This document shows, piece by piece, positions 9,060 through 17,033 of a stretch of 63,405 nt of DNA. The position numbers and the translations under genes were made by a program. The DNA is from an uncultured Erysipelotrichaceae bacterium. GTDB lineage: Bacteria > Bacillota_I > Bacilli_A > Erysipelotrichales > Erysipelotrichaceae. The stretch's first letter is position 1. Each line of letters opens with the position of its first letter. The DNA lies in NCBI GenBank assembly GCA_900315065.1, contig OMXQ01000003.1, forward strand, positions 1 to 63,405, in the 5' to 3' direction. The notes under the pieces were generated by a model, which had not been told where the DNA came from, ran no database searches, and worked only from the letters and a program-made list of their open reading frames with translations.

Positions 9060-10769
9060 TCAGGCTTCCGCTGCGGATACCGGTTCCTTCAACAAAGCAG
9101 AGAAGTTGACCTTCTTGGCTGCGAAGTCTGCCAGGTTGACACAGGAATTGCCGATCCGCTTGACGGCGGTCAGGATGTTGTTATACGGAGCAGTCTGGGC
9201 AGCACTGCACTCTCCTCTGGCAACCCGGTTCATATGGGCATCACGCAGTTCATCATCCTGGGTCAGAAGCTTTGCACGATCTGCCGCCAGATCTTCCGGC
9301 CTGATTTCCGTTTCATTCGTCAGATCTTCAATGAAGGTGCCGTACAGAGTTTCAATTCTGCTGCAGGCGTCACTCAGCTCTTTCAATGCCTTTTCAGAAT
9401 ATCTTGTCCTGGCATTGCCGCTTTCATTCTCCGCAAGATCCTTTGCAATATTCAGCGCATTCTCAGCAATTCTGTCGATATCATTCAGCAGGAAGAGAAC
9501 ACCGGTAGCCTGGGTGGACTGTTCTTCTGTCAGCGTTCCGGAAGCAAACATAGAGGCAACATATTCATTGATGCAGCGGGAAAGCTTCTGTTCCATAGCA
9601 GCCTTTTCCTGCATGGAACTGACCAGATCCGCAACCTTTCCATATGTCATTGTTCCAAGTTTTCCGAGCATTTCCTTGGCAATATCAGAACAATGGATCA
9701 CTTCCTGGCATACCAGATGCAATGCCAGAGCCGGCTGATGAATACTTGCTTCATCCAGATACTCAGGTCCGCTTTCAGCAGCAGTTTCCTCGGCAGACTT
9801 AGGAATCAGCTTCATGACAATCCTGACCATAAGACCAATCAGGAGTGTCCATACAACCGTCATTGTTACATTAAATCCAGTATGCGCATTGGCAATCTGT
9901 CTGGAAATAACCTCAACTTCCGGACCCTTTGGCGAAATTGCAGCAATCAAAGCTGCATACGGCTTGACAAACCAGATGAAGAGCAGAGAACCGGAGATAT
10001 TGAAGATACAATGAGAAGCAGCTGTACGCTTGGCATTTCTGTTCTGGCCAAGAGAAGCAAGCACGGCGGTAATGGTAGTACCGATATTATCACCAAGCAG
10101 AACCGGGATCGCACCGGCAAGACCGATAATGGACTGAGTGGTACCAGGAACAACCTGCTGGGCAAAGTTCTGCAGAACCGCAATCGTAGCAGAAGAAGAC
10201 TGAACAACCAGGGTCATGCAAAGACCTACCAACAAGCCAAGTACCGGAACATGTGAAACCTTGCCGATCAGATCCAGGAAGATCGGACTGGCAGCCAGCG
10301 GCTTCATGACATCACCCATGATATCGATGCCCATAAACAGAAGACCGAAGGCAAAGATTGTGGTACCGATGTTCTTGAGATTTTCCTTCTTGGAAAGGAA
10401 GCTCATCATAAAGCCGATAAAGATAATCGGATAAATATAATCACTGATCTTGAAAGCAATCAGCTGAGCCGTCATGGTAGTACCGATGTTGGATCCGAAG
10501 ATGATGGAAATTGCCTGCGGCAGCGTCATCAGACCAGCAGAAACAAAACCGATAGCCATAACGGTTGTAGCGGAAGAAGACTGCAGAACAGCGGTAACAA
10601 GTGCACCGGAAAGCACACCCAGAAGCGGGTTCTTCGTCATGGCACCGAGAACTTTCTTCATTTTGTCACCGGCTGCCTTCTGCAGGGAATCACTCATCAG
10701 ATTCATGCCGTACAGGAAGATCGCAAGACCTCCGATCAGACCGAATACTACTTTTACATTTTCATTCAT
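9060..10769 (-). CDS. Na+/phosphate cotransporter with C-terminal PhoU-like domain
   Basis: This 569-residue protein belongs to the NptA/YjbB family (SLC34-like). Two inverted membrane repeats each carry the signature QSSSAT (LQSSSATTVMAIGF near 64, VQSSSATIAVLQNF near 190). Residues about 350-550 form a PhoU-like helical domain, which in relatives is thought to regulate transport. It moves inorganic phosphate across the membrane with Na+; both import and export have been reported for the family. The start is 15 bases after the stop of a PstS-like lipoprotein, so the two are one operon. No pstC, pstA or pstB is present. Confidence 0.9.
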   Translation of the reverse strand: MNENVKVVFGLIGGLAIFLYGMNLMSDSLQKAAGDKMKKVLGAMTKNPLLGVLSGALVTAVLQSSSATTVMAIGFVSAGLMTLPQAISIIFGSNIGTTMTAQLIAFKISDYIYPIIFIGFMMSFLSKKENLKNIGTTIFAFGLLFMGIDIMGDVMKPLAASPIFLDLIGKVSHVPVLGLLVGLCMTLVVQSSSATIAVLQNFAQQVVPGTTQSIIGLAGAIPVLLGDNIGTTITAVLASLGQNRNAKRTAASHCIFNISGSLLFIWFVKPYAALIAAISPKGPEVEVISRQIANAHTGFNVTMTVVWTLLIGLMVRIVMKLIPKSAEETAAESGPEYLDEASIHQPALALHLVCQEVIHCSDIAKEMLGKLGTMTYGKVADLVSSMQEKAAMEQKLSRCINEYVASMFASGTLTEEQSTQATGVLFLLNDIDRIAENALNIAKDLAENESGNARTRYSEKALKELSDACSRIETLYGTFIEDLTNETEIRPEDLAADRAKLLTQDDELRDAHMNRVARGECSAAQTAPYNNILTAVKRIGNSCVNLADFAAKKVNFSALLKEPVSAAEA

Positions 10770-10784
10770 ATGATTGTATACTCC

Positions 10785-11618
10785 TCATTTATTCAGATCG
10801 GCCCAGTTTCTGACCTTTCCTGTATAGATTTTGTCAAGCTGGGAAGTTGTGATATCTTCCAATGGATTATCTTTGGAAACTGCAATTGCGATGCGGTCCT
10901 GGCCGATGGCATTGAAGTTGACCAGTTCCTTTTCAAAGCTCTTCGGATCCCGGGATGACATGCCAAGATCATACGTACCGTTCATGGTGCCGGTAATCCC
11001 GTCTGAAGAATCGGTGGAAACAACTTCTATCTGTGCATTCGGATTTTCTTTCATATAAGCTTCTGCAAGTTCCTTCATGACTGGACTTACAGTTGTAGAA
11101 CCGCCGATCACGATTCTGCCTTCCGGCTTCATGGAAAGGAAGGTAACAGAACTGTTCAGCTGCTCAAAGGAACCGGCTACAATATCCTGTCCCTTGCCCT
11201 GCACATACGTGATGAATTCCTTTTCCAGATCATTGGCGTCACTTCTGGAGACAAGATAGACTTTACGAATCAGCGGGTATTTCCTATCCGTGATCTCTTT
11301 CCCGTCTACTTTCAGGACTTTGATCTTTTCATCTGCCGCAGCATCTGTCAGATAGCCGATTGCCGAAGCATCTTTGCCAATCTCTGCATGCATGTCGTCA
11401 GTAGATTTCGCAACCGTCAGATTTTCGTCTTCTGCGATGATGTCAGCCAGTTCATCAAAGGAAGCTCTGGTACCGGAACCAGCTTCCCGACTCAGCGCAT
11501 GGACTTCCCCAAGTTTGTCCAGACCCTCGACGCCGGCTCCTTTCGGACTGCACCCCGCTGCCAGCATCATGCATGCAAGCATTGCCGCAGCTCCAGCCCG
11601 TACATTGTGCTGTTTCAT
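10785..11618 (-). CDS. PstS-like phosphate-binding lipoprotein with circularly permuted domain order
   Basis: This 277-residue lipoprotein has signal peptide MKQHNVRAGAAAMLACMMLA and lipobox AAGC (Cys23). It is a PstS-type phosphate-binding protein in which the two halves are swapped. SREAGSGTR, normally near the middle of PstS, is at 43-51. The usual start GSTTVSP is at 173-179. The chain ends NWADLNK, exactly where canonical PstS runs into its SREAGSGTR segment. All phosphate-contact motifs seem present, so binding is likely retained. It is co-transcribed with a Na+/Pi symporter, and three Pho-box-like repeats lie upstream. GAGGAGG precedes the ATG. Confidence 0.85.
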   Translation of the reverse strand: MKQHNVRAGAAAMLACMMLAAGCSPKGAGVEGLDKLGEVHALSREAGSGTRASFDELADIIAEDENLTVAKSTDDMHAEIGKDASAIGYLTDAAADEKIKVLKVDGKEITDRKYPLIRKVYLVSRSDANDLEKEFITYVQGKGQDIVAGSFEQLNSSVTFLSMKPEGRIVIGGSTTVSPVMKELAEAYMKENPNAQIEVVSTDSSDGITGTMNGTYDLGMSSRDPKSFEKELVNFNAIGQDRIAIAVSKDNPLEDITTSQLDKIYTGKVRNWADLNK

Positions 11619-11685
11619 ATTTCCTCCTCACTGCGCATGAAACATTTTTCTTCCTTTATAGGATACAAAAGCACTGTACGACCCT

Positions 11686-11713
11686 CGTTAAGCAATTGTT
11701 AAATCCATGTTAA
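11686..11713 (-). promoter_or_regulatory. Three tandem Pho-box repeats upstream of the pstS-like gene
   Basis: On the minus strand TTAACA (11713-11708), TTAACA (11702-11697) and TTAACG (11691-11686) recur with an exact 11-base period. This matches the TT(A/T/C)ACA repeats with 5-base gaps bound by Bacillus PhoP. A -10-like TATCCT (11665-11660) follows 20 bases downstream. The spacing fits PhoP activation under phosphate starvation, which is inferred. Confidence 0.7.
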
Positions 11714-11748
11714 ATCGCAGGCGATTCCGTATTTGAACAGGCAGTGCA

Positions 11749-11771
11749 CAAAAAAAGCAGAAATATCTGCT
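11749..11771 (-). terminator. Rho-independent terminator at the end of the butyrate cluster
   Basis: AGCAGA-AATA-TCTGCT is followed on the minus strand by eight T, with only GTG beyond them. It lies after the ptb stop and closes the whole cluster. Confidence 0.85.
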
Positions 11772-11805
11772 GATATCTCTGCTGAATTGAATATTCGATG
11801 TAATT

Positions 11806-12726
11806 TCAAGCCTTATGTTTATGTTCACTCAACACTGCAGCTAAGCAGATAGAGTTGACTTTGACGTCCTTTGTATCAGAACGGGAAGTCAGGATCACAG
11901 GTGCACTGGTACCTGTTAACATGCAGCCCTGCTGAACGCCCGGCACCATATGGCCGATTGCCTTGTAGACAAGATTGCCGGCATGAATGTCCGGGAAAAT
12001 CAGGATATCGGACCTGCCTGCACATGGTCTGCCTTCTGCACCCTTTTCCTTAGCAGCAGCCGGATACAGAGCAATATCAAGGGACAATGGTCCGTCGACG
12101 ACACAGTTCTTCAATTCACCTGCTTCATTCGCTTTTCTGAGCTCATCTGCTTCAACTGTTGCCGGCATCTTCGGATTGACAACTTCTACCGCTGCCAGCG
12201 GAGCAACATGCGGATTCTTCACGCCGCAGGCTTCTGCAGTTTCAACGCAATAGTTGATCATCGCCTTCTTGTCATCCAGGGTCGGATACGGAATGAAAGC
12301 AACATCGCTCATGAACAGCAATCTGTCAATGCCGGGAATTTCAAATACGGCAACATGGGACAGCGGCTTGCCGGTTCTCAGACCAACTTCCTTGTTCAAT
12401 ACGGACTTCAGGAAATCTTTGGTCGGAAGAATTCCCTTCATGTACATATCCGCCTTGCCGTCATGAACCAGTTTGACTGCCGTCAGGGATGCTTCAACAG
12501 TATCCTTGACATCGATAATTGCATATTCGCTTAAATCCATATGAATGGATGCCGCAATTTCTCTGATCTTGTCTTCATCGCCAACCAGAGTTGCATCGAT
12601 GATGCCAAGTTCATGAGCTTCCTTCACAGCTTCCAGAACCGGCTGATCCTGAGCGCAGGCAACCGACAAGGTCTTCTTTTCACAGGTTCTGACCTGTTCC
12701 AGCAATTCTTTAAATGATCTGCTCAT
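11806..12726 (-). CDS. ptb: Phosphate butyryltransferase
   Basis: This 306-residue protein of the phosphate acetyl/butyryltransferase family converts butyryl-CoA plus phosphate to butyryl-phosphate. Family features include LVGDEDKI near 48, the active-site region GDADMYMKG-like KADMYMKGIL near 92, and the C-terminal VPGVQQGCMLTGTSAPVILTSRSD. Length and neighbours favour Ptb over Pta. It follows buk, the reverse of the common ptb-buk order. A terminator-like hairpin stands between the two, so ptb may be expressed less or from read-through. An AAGGAG site precedes the ATG. Confidence 0.92.
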   Translation of the reverse strand: MSRSFKELLEQVRTCEKKTLSVACAQDQPVLEAVKEAHELGIIDATLVGDEDKIREIAASIHMDLSEYAIIDVKDTVEASLTAVKLVHDGKADMYMKGILPTKDFLKSVLNKEVGLRTGKPLSHVAVFEIPGIDRLLFMSDVAFIPYPTLDDKKAMINYCVETAEACGVKNPHVAPLAAVEVVNPKMPATVEADELRKANEAGELKNCVVDGPLSLDIALYPAAAKEKGAEGRPCAGRSDILIFPDIHAGNLVYKAIGHMVPGVQQGCMLTGTSAPVILTSRSDTKDVKVNSICLAAVLSEHKHKA

Positions 12727-12745
12727 TTTGTTTTATCTCCTTGTG

Positions 12746-12772
12746 CAAAAACGGATCACGAAGATCCGTTTC
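12746..12772 (-). terminator. Terminator-like hairpin between buk and ptb
   Basis: AAACGGATC/GATCCGTTT, a perfect 9-bp stem with a 5-base loop, is followed on the minus strand by TTTTTGC, just before the ptb ribosome binding site. It has T-rich flanks on both sides. It could be a partial terminator or an mRNA-stability element setting the buk:ptb ratio. Confidence 0.65.
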
Positions 12773-12779
12773 TTTTCTT

Positions 12780-13886
12780 TCAGTCTTTGAAGCCTTCAAA
12801 TACAGGATGACCTGTATAGTGCTTCGGCTCGAGCTCACCGCGCAATACCCTGAGGGCGTTGTATGCCATGGCTTCCTGTTCAAATTCACCCGGATAAACT
12901 GCAATCGGAGCAATCCAGCCGCAGGCATCCTTGATCTGTTCAGCGATGTCGTCAAAACGCATCAGGCCGCCAGTCAGAACGATGCCGTCAACCTGTCCCT
13001 TGAGAACACAGGACATGGCACCGATCCACTTGCAGATCTGGTAAACCATAGCCTTCCAGACTCTTTCAGCCATCTTGTCGCCGTTATCGATCATGGCATG
13101 AATCTTATCAGAATCGGAAGTATTGAACCAGCTGGAGAAACCGCCGCCGGCAGAACACAGAACTCTTAGCTGATCATTAGTGACGTCCTTCATGTCAGTC
13201 GTCAATGTGGTGACAGGCATGGAACCCATTCTGGTCGGGGTGAAAGGCCCTTCACCGCCGCCGCCGTTATTGCCGTCGATCATTCTGCCGTGATCATGAG
13301 CGGAAATTGTAATGCCGCCGTCAATATGACAGATAATCAGACGCATGTCTTCATACTTCTTGCCAACGGAGGCAGCATATCTTCTGCCTGCTTCCTTGGT
13401 ATTCAGAACGTGAGAAGCAGGTTTTCTGTAAACACCCTTCACACCGGTGATTCTGGCAAGATCCTGGTATTCATCGACAACCGTAGGATCAACGGTAAAC
13501 ATTCTGGCCCCGTACTTGTCATGAACACGCTCTGCCATCTGAACGCCGAGCATAGATGCATGATACAGGCCGGCAACATGATCATGCGTATCCTTGATCA
13601 TCTTTTCGTCCAGTTCATAGCAGCCGCTTTCCATCGGCCAGCAGGCACCGCCTCTGCCGACAACAGCATCAAGACCTGTTAAGTCGATCTTGTTGTCCTT
13701 GAGGAACTGCTCAATAACTTCCATCCGATAGTCCAGCTGGTTATTGATGTCGCCAAGGCTTCTCAGAACCGTGGAATCGTGGAACACATTTTCTTCGAAG
13801 ACGCACTTTTCATTTTCAAACAGGGAAAGCTTGGTTGAAGTAGAGCCCGGATTGATGACAAAGATGCGGTATTTCTTTTCTTCCAT
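12780..13886 (-). CDS. buk: Butyrate kinase
   Basis: This 368-residue member of the acetate/butyrate kinase (ASKHA) family makes ATP and butyrate from butyryl-phosphate. The phosphate-1 loop is VINPGSTSTKLSLF. CHIDGGITISAHDHGRMID and TGGLMRFD provide the nucleotide-binding strands. ATG 13886 (MEEKKYRIFV) is preferred because AGAGG lies 9 bases upstream; an in-frame start 36 bases earlier would overlap etfA. It is about 10 residues longer than common Buk. It follows etfA in the cluster, so substrate-level ATP formation is encoded together with butyryl-CoA synthesis. Confidence 0.92.
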   Translation of the reverse strand: MEEKKYRIFVINPGSTSTKLSLFENEKCVFEENVFHDSTVLRSLGDINNQLDYRMEVIEQFLKDNKIDLTGLDAVVGRGGACWPMESGCYELDEKMIKDTHDHVAGLYHASMLGVQMAERVHDKYGARMFTVDPTVVDEYQDLARITGVKGVYRKPASHVLNTKEAGRRYAASVGKKYEDMRLIICHIDGGITISAHDHGRMIDGNNGGGGEGPFTPTRMGSMPVTTLTTDMKDVTNDQLRVLCSAGGGFSSWFNTSDSDKIHAMIDNGDKMAERVWKAMVYQICKWIGAMSCVLKGQVDGIVLTGGLMRFDDIAEQIKDACGWIAPIAVYPGEFEQEAMAYNALRVLRGELEPKHYTGHPVFEGFKD

Positions 13887-13902
13887 TTCTTCTATCCTCT
13901 TT

Positions 13903-14961
13903 TCAGGCATTCTTTTCAGCAAGTGACTTTCTGATCTTTTCTGTCAATACAGGCAGAATCTTGTGCAGATCACCGACGATGCCGTAGTCAGCAACATCGA
14001 AGATCGGCGCAGACTCATCCTTGTTGATGGCAATGATGATGTCAGAATCTTCCATACCGGCAACGTGCTGGATCGCACCGGAAATACCGATGGCAAAGTA
14101 TACATGCGGACGAACTGTCTTGCCAGTCTGGCCTACCTGCAGTTCCTTTGGTTCCCAGCCGTTATCAACAACCGCTCTGGAACATGCAACAGTACCATGC
14201 AGTACTTCAGCAAGATCTTCCAGAAGCTTGAAGTTTTCCTTGGAACCGACGCCTCTGCCGCCGGAAACAATGATCTTTGCCTTCTGGATATCAGGAACGT
14301 TGGAAACTTCCTTGACAGCCTTCAGGATTTCTGTGTAGCAGTCATTTGGTTCAAAACCAGGATTGTAGCGGACAACTTCTGCCTTGGCGCCCTTTCTTGG
14401 TTCAATCTTCTGCATGACGCCCGGTCTGACCGTTGCCATCTGCGGACGATGATCAGGACATGCAATCGTAGCAATTGTGTTGCCGCCGAAAGCCGGACGG
14501 GTCATCAGCAGCTGCTTGTGCTTCTGTTCAGCTTCGTGGCCTGGGATTGCAACCAGCGGGAAATCGCCGATTTCAAGCTTTGTGCAGTCTGCAGTCAGAC
14601 CTGTAGCTACACGGGCAGAAGTTCTCGGACCGAGGTCACGGCCGATGGCAGTAGCACCTACCAGCATGATTTCCGGCTTGAATTCATTGATGACACTTGC
14701 TAAAGCATGTGTATAAGGCTCTGTTCTGTATTCCTTCAGCTCAGGATCATCAACGAGGATGACTCTGTCAGCACCATATTCAGCTAATTCATCAACCAAG
14801 CCTTCAACGCCAGAACCGATCAGGACAGCTGTAACAGTTTTGTCATCGAGGTCAGCAGCAAGTTCTCTTGCCTTGCCCAGCAGTTCAAGCGCAATCGGGG
14901 AAATCTGGTTGTCGACCTGCTGTGCATAAATAAATGTTCCCTTGTATTCTTCAAGACTCAT
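13903..14961 (-). CDS. etfA: Electron transfer flavoprotein alpha subunit
   Basis: This 352-residue EtfA carries the C-terminal FAD domain with the signature GRGVGSKENFKLLEDLAE and then QVGQTGKTVRPHVYFAIGISGAIQH. It pairs with EtfB and, with butyryl-CoA dehydrogenase, couples crotonyl-CoA reduction by NADH to ferredoxin reduction in bifurcating anaerobes. Bifurcation is inferred from context. The start at ATG 14961 is used because GAGG lies 9 bases upstream, rather than the GTG five codons earlier. It sits between etfB and buk. The short gap to buk (16 bases) supports one transcript. Confidence 0.93.
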   Translation of the reverse strand: MSLEEYKGTFIYAQQVDNQISPIALELLGKARELAADLDDKTVTAVLIGSGVEGLVDELAEYGADRVILVDDPELKEYRTEPYTHALASVINEFKPEIMLVGATAIGRDLGPRTSARVATGLTADCTKLEIGDFPLVAIPGHEAEQKHKQLLMTRPAFGGNTIATIACPDHRPQMATVRPGVMQKIEPRKGAKAEVVRYNPGFEPNDCYTEILKAVKEVSNVPDIQKAKIIVSGGRGVGSKENFKLLEDLAEVLHGTVACSRAVVDNGWEPKELQVGQTGKTVRPHVYFAIGISGAIQHVAGMEDSDIIIAINKDESAPIFDVADYGIVGDLHKILPVLTEKIRKSLAEKNA

Positions 14962-14984
14962 CTTGTTTTTCCTCACCTTTCCAC

Positions 14985-15773
14985 TCAGATCACGTGCTTT
15001 TCAGACAACTGCTTTACGATGTAATCAGCAGCATCTTCAGGAGAATCCGGTGTTACCTGGACACCCTTGCCCTTGGCAACCTTATCACTTGCCTTGGCAA
15101 TGACAGTCGGAGAACCCTTCTTGCCGATGTTGCAGTCTTCAACATCCAGCTGGTCTCTGCCCCAGGTTGTAATTTCCTTGTCATAGGCATCAAAGATTCC
15201 GCCAGGTGTAGCATATCTAGGCGTTGTCTTTTCACCCAGAACTGTTACCAGAGCCGGCAGCTTTGCCTTGACAACCTGATAGCCGTCATCGAATTCACGA
15301 CGAGCGGTTACATAACCATCTGCAGCTGTAACATCAGAAGCGTAGGAAATGCACGGAATACCTAAGTGTTCAGCAATCTGCGGACCAACCTGGGCGGTAT
15401 CGCCGTCGATTGCCTGTCTGCCGGTGAAGACAAGATCATATTCCATGTTCTTAAGAGCACCAGCGATTGTAGAAGAAGTAGCCCATGTATCAGCGCCGCC
15501 CAGTCTTCTGTCAGTTAACAGAAGACCCTTGTCAGCACCCAGAGCCATAGCTTCACGCAGAACTTCTTCAGCCTTCGGCAGACCCATTGTCAGAGCAGTC
15601 ACTTCTGTATTTTCAGGATCCTGATCTTTGATACGAAGTGCAGCTTCCAGAGCTGACTTGTCATCAGGGTTCATGATCGTTAACATTGCACCACGGTCCA
15701 GGGTTCCATCCGGCTTGAACTTGACGCCGCCGGCTGTATCCGGCACCTGTTTAACACAGACAACAATTTTCAT
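14985..15773 (-). CDS. etfB: Electron transfer flavoprotein beta subunit
   Basis: The 262-residue EtfB begins MKIVVCVKQVPDTAG, the standard start of the family. It carries the ETF-beta signature region around VTARREFDDGYQVVKAKLPALVTV. It forms the heterodimer with EtfA and holds the second flavin or AMP site. The ATG at 15773 has AGAGG 9 bases upstream; a longer in-frame extension has no support and would overlap bcd. The bcd-etfB gap is 19 bases. The order bcd-etfB-etfA is that of clostridial butyrate operons. Confidence 0.93.
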   Translation of the reverse strand: MKIVVCVKQVPDTAGGVKFKPDGTLDRGAMLTIMNPDDKSALEAALRIKDQDPENTEVTALTMGLPKAEEVLREAMALGADKGLLLTDRRLGGADTWATSSTIAGALKNMEYDLVFTGRQAIDGDTAQVGPQIAEHLGIPCISYASDVTAADGYVTARREFDDGYQVVKAKLPALVTVLGEKTTPRYATPGGIFDAYDKEITTWGRDQLDVEDCNIGKKGSPTVIAKASDKVAKGKGVQVTPDSPEDAADYIVKQLSEKHVI

Positions 15774-15792
15774 GAATTCTATCCTCTCTTTC

Positions 15793-16947
15793 TTATGCCA
15801 GAAGGCTTCCGGCAATAACCATTTCCTGAACTTCAGAAGTACCTTCGTAGATTTCCGTGATCTTGGCATCACGCATCATACGTTCAACTTCATAATCACG
15901 GATATAACCGTAGCCGCCCATCAGCTGAACAGCCTTGGTTGTTACATCCATGGCAGTGCGGGCAGCAACCAGCTTTGCCTTGGCAGCTTCAACAGAATAT
16001 CTCTGCTTGGTTGCCTTTGCTTCGGCAGCCTTGTATACCAGCAGCTGAGCTGCTTCAATCTCAGCAGCGAGATCTGCCAATGTGAACTGCGTGTTCTGGA
16101 AAGCAGACAAAGTACGGCCGAACTGCTTTCTTTCCTTTGTATAAGCAAGAGCCTTGTTGAAGGCACCTTCTGCAATACCTAATGCCTGGGCAGCGATGCC
16201 GATACGGCCGCCGTCAAGTGTATGCATGGCAATGTTGAAGCCCTTGCCTCTAGGACCAAGCAGGTTTTCCTTCGGGATACGGCAATCCTGGAAAATCAAT
16301 TCATAGGTAGCAGAACCTCTGATACCCATCTTCTTTTCTTCTGTACCGAAGGAGAAGCCAGGTGTTCCTTTTTCAACGATGAATGTAGAGAACTTCTTCT
16401 TTTTGCGTCCCTTGGCATCAGTCACTGTATCCGTCCAGGCAACGATGACATAAACATCTGCTTCCCTGCCGTTTGTGATGAAGCACTTGGAACCATTCAG
16501 GACCCAGTAATCGCCGTCTTCAACAGCCTTGGTCTGAACGCCCTGGGCATCTGTACCTGCACCTGGTTCTGTCAGAGCGAAAGCACCAAGCTTTCTGCCG
16601 CTGGCAAGATCCGGTAAATACTTCTTCTTCTGATCTTCGGTACCGAATGTTGCGATCGGATCGCAGCAAAGGGAAGTATGCGCAGAAACAATAACTGCAG
16701 TTGTACCGCATACCTTAGCAAGTTCTTCAACGCACATGACATAAGTCAGCGGATCACAACCCTGGCCGCCGTATTCCTTGGCAATCGGAATGCCTAAGAA
16801 GCCGTACCTGGCCATCTTTTCGACATTTTCACGTGGGAATCTTTCCTTTTCATCCGTTTCAATTGCTGTCGGGGCTACTTCTGTTTCAGCAAAATCCCTG
16901 AACAGCTTTCTTGCCATTTCATGTTTTTTGTCAAGCTGAAAATCCAT
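15793..16947 (-). CDS. bcd: Butyryl-CoA dehydrogenase
   Basis: This 384-residue acyl-CoA dehydrogenase of the short-chain type reduces crotonyl-CoA to butyryl-CoA with EtfAB. FAD and substrate motifs are ALTEPGAGTDAQG near 125-140 and MGIRGSATYEL near 208. The catalytic base is Glu368 in IYEGTSEVQ. The length is exactly typical. An AGGAGAA site precedes the ATG. A hairpin lies between hbd and this gene, so the bcd-etf-buk part may be expressed at a different level from the upstream genes. Confidence 0.94.
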   Translation of the reverse strand: MDFQLDKKHEMARKLFRDFAETEVAPTAIETDEKERFPRENVEKMARYGFLGIPIAKEYGGQGCDPLTYVMCVEELAKVCGTTAVIVSAHTSLCCDPIATFGTEDQKKKYLPDLASGRKLGAFALTEPGAGTDAQGVQTKAVEDGDYWVLNGSKCFITNGREADVYVIVAWTDTVTDAKGRKKKKFSTFIVEKGTPGFSFGTEEKKMGIRGSATYELIFQDCRIPKENLLGPRGKGFNIAMHTLDGGRIGIAAQALGIAEGAFNKALAYTKERKQFGRTLSAFQNTQFTLADLAAEIEAAQLLVYKAAEAKATKQRYSVEAAKAKLVAARTAMDVTTKAVQLMGGYGYIRDYEVERMMRDAKITEIYEGTSEVQEMVIAGSLLA

Positions 16948-16971
16948 ATCATTTTCTCCTTTATCTTTTCT

Positions 16972-17011
16972 CTCAAGAAAACATCAGAAACCTGCTTGAG
17001 ACCTCTGATGT
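16972..17011 (-). other. Intercistronic hairpin between hbd and bcd
   Basis: ACATCAGA (16981-16988) pairs with TCTGATGT (17004-17011). On the minus strand the stem is followed by TTTTCTTG. It could be a weak terminator or a processing/stability element inside the operon. Confidence 0.5.
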
Positions 17012-17033
17012 CTGTGCTTTATCTGTTTTCTTT

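Noticed and set aside
10785-11618. Permuted PstS as two fused gene fragments from misassembly
   Set aside because: The frame is continuous, with one signal peptide, one ribosome binding site and a clean stop; no duplicate fragment is seen. Rejected provisionally.
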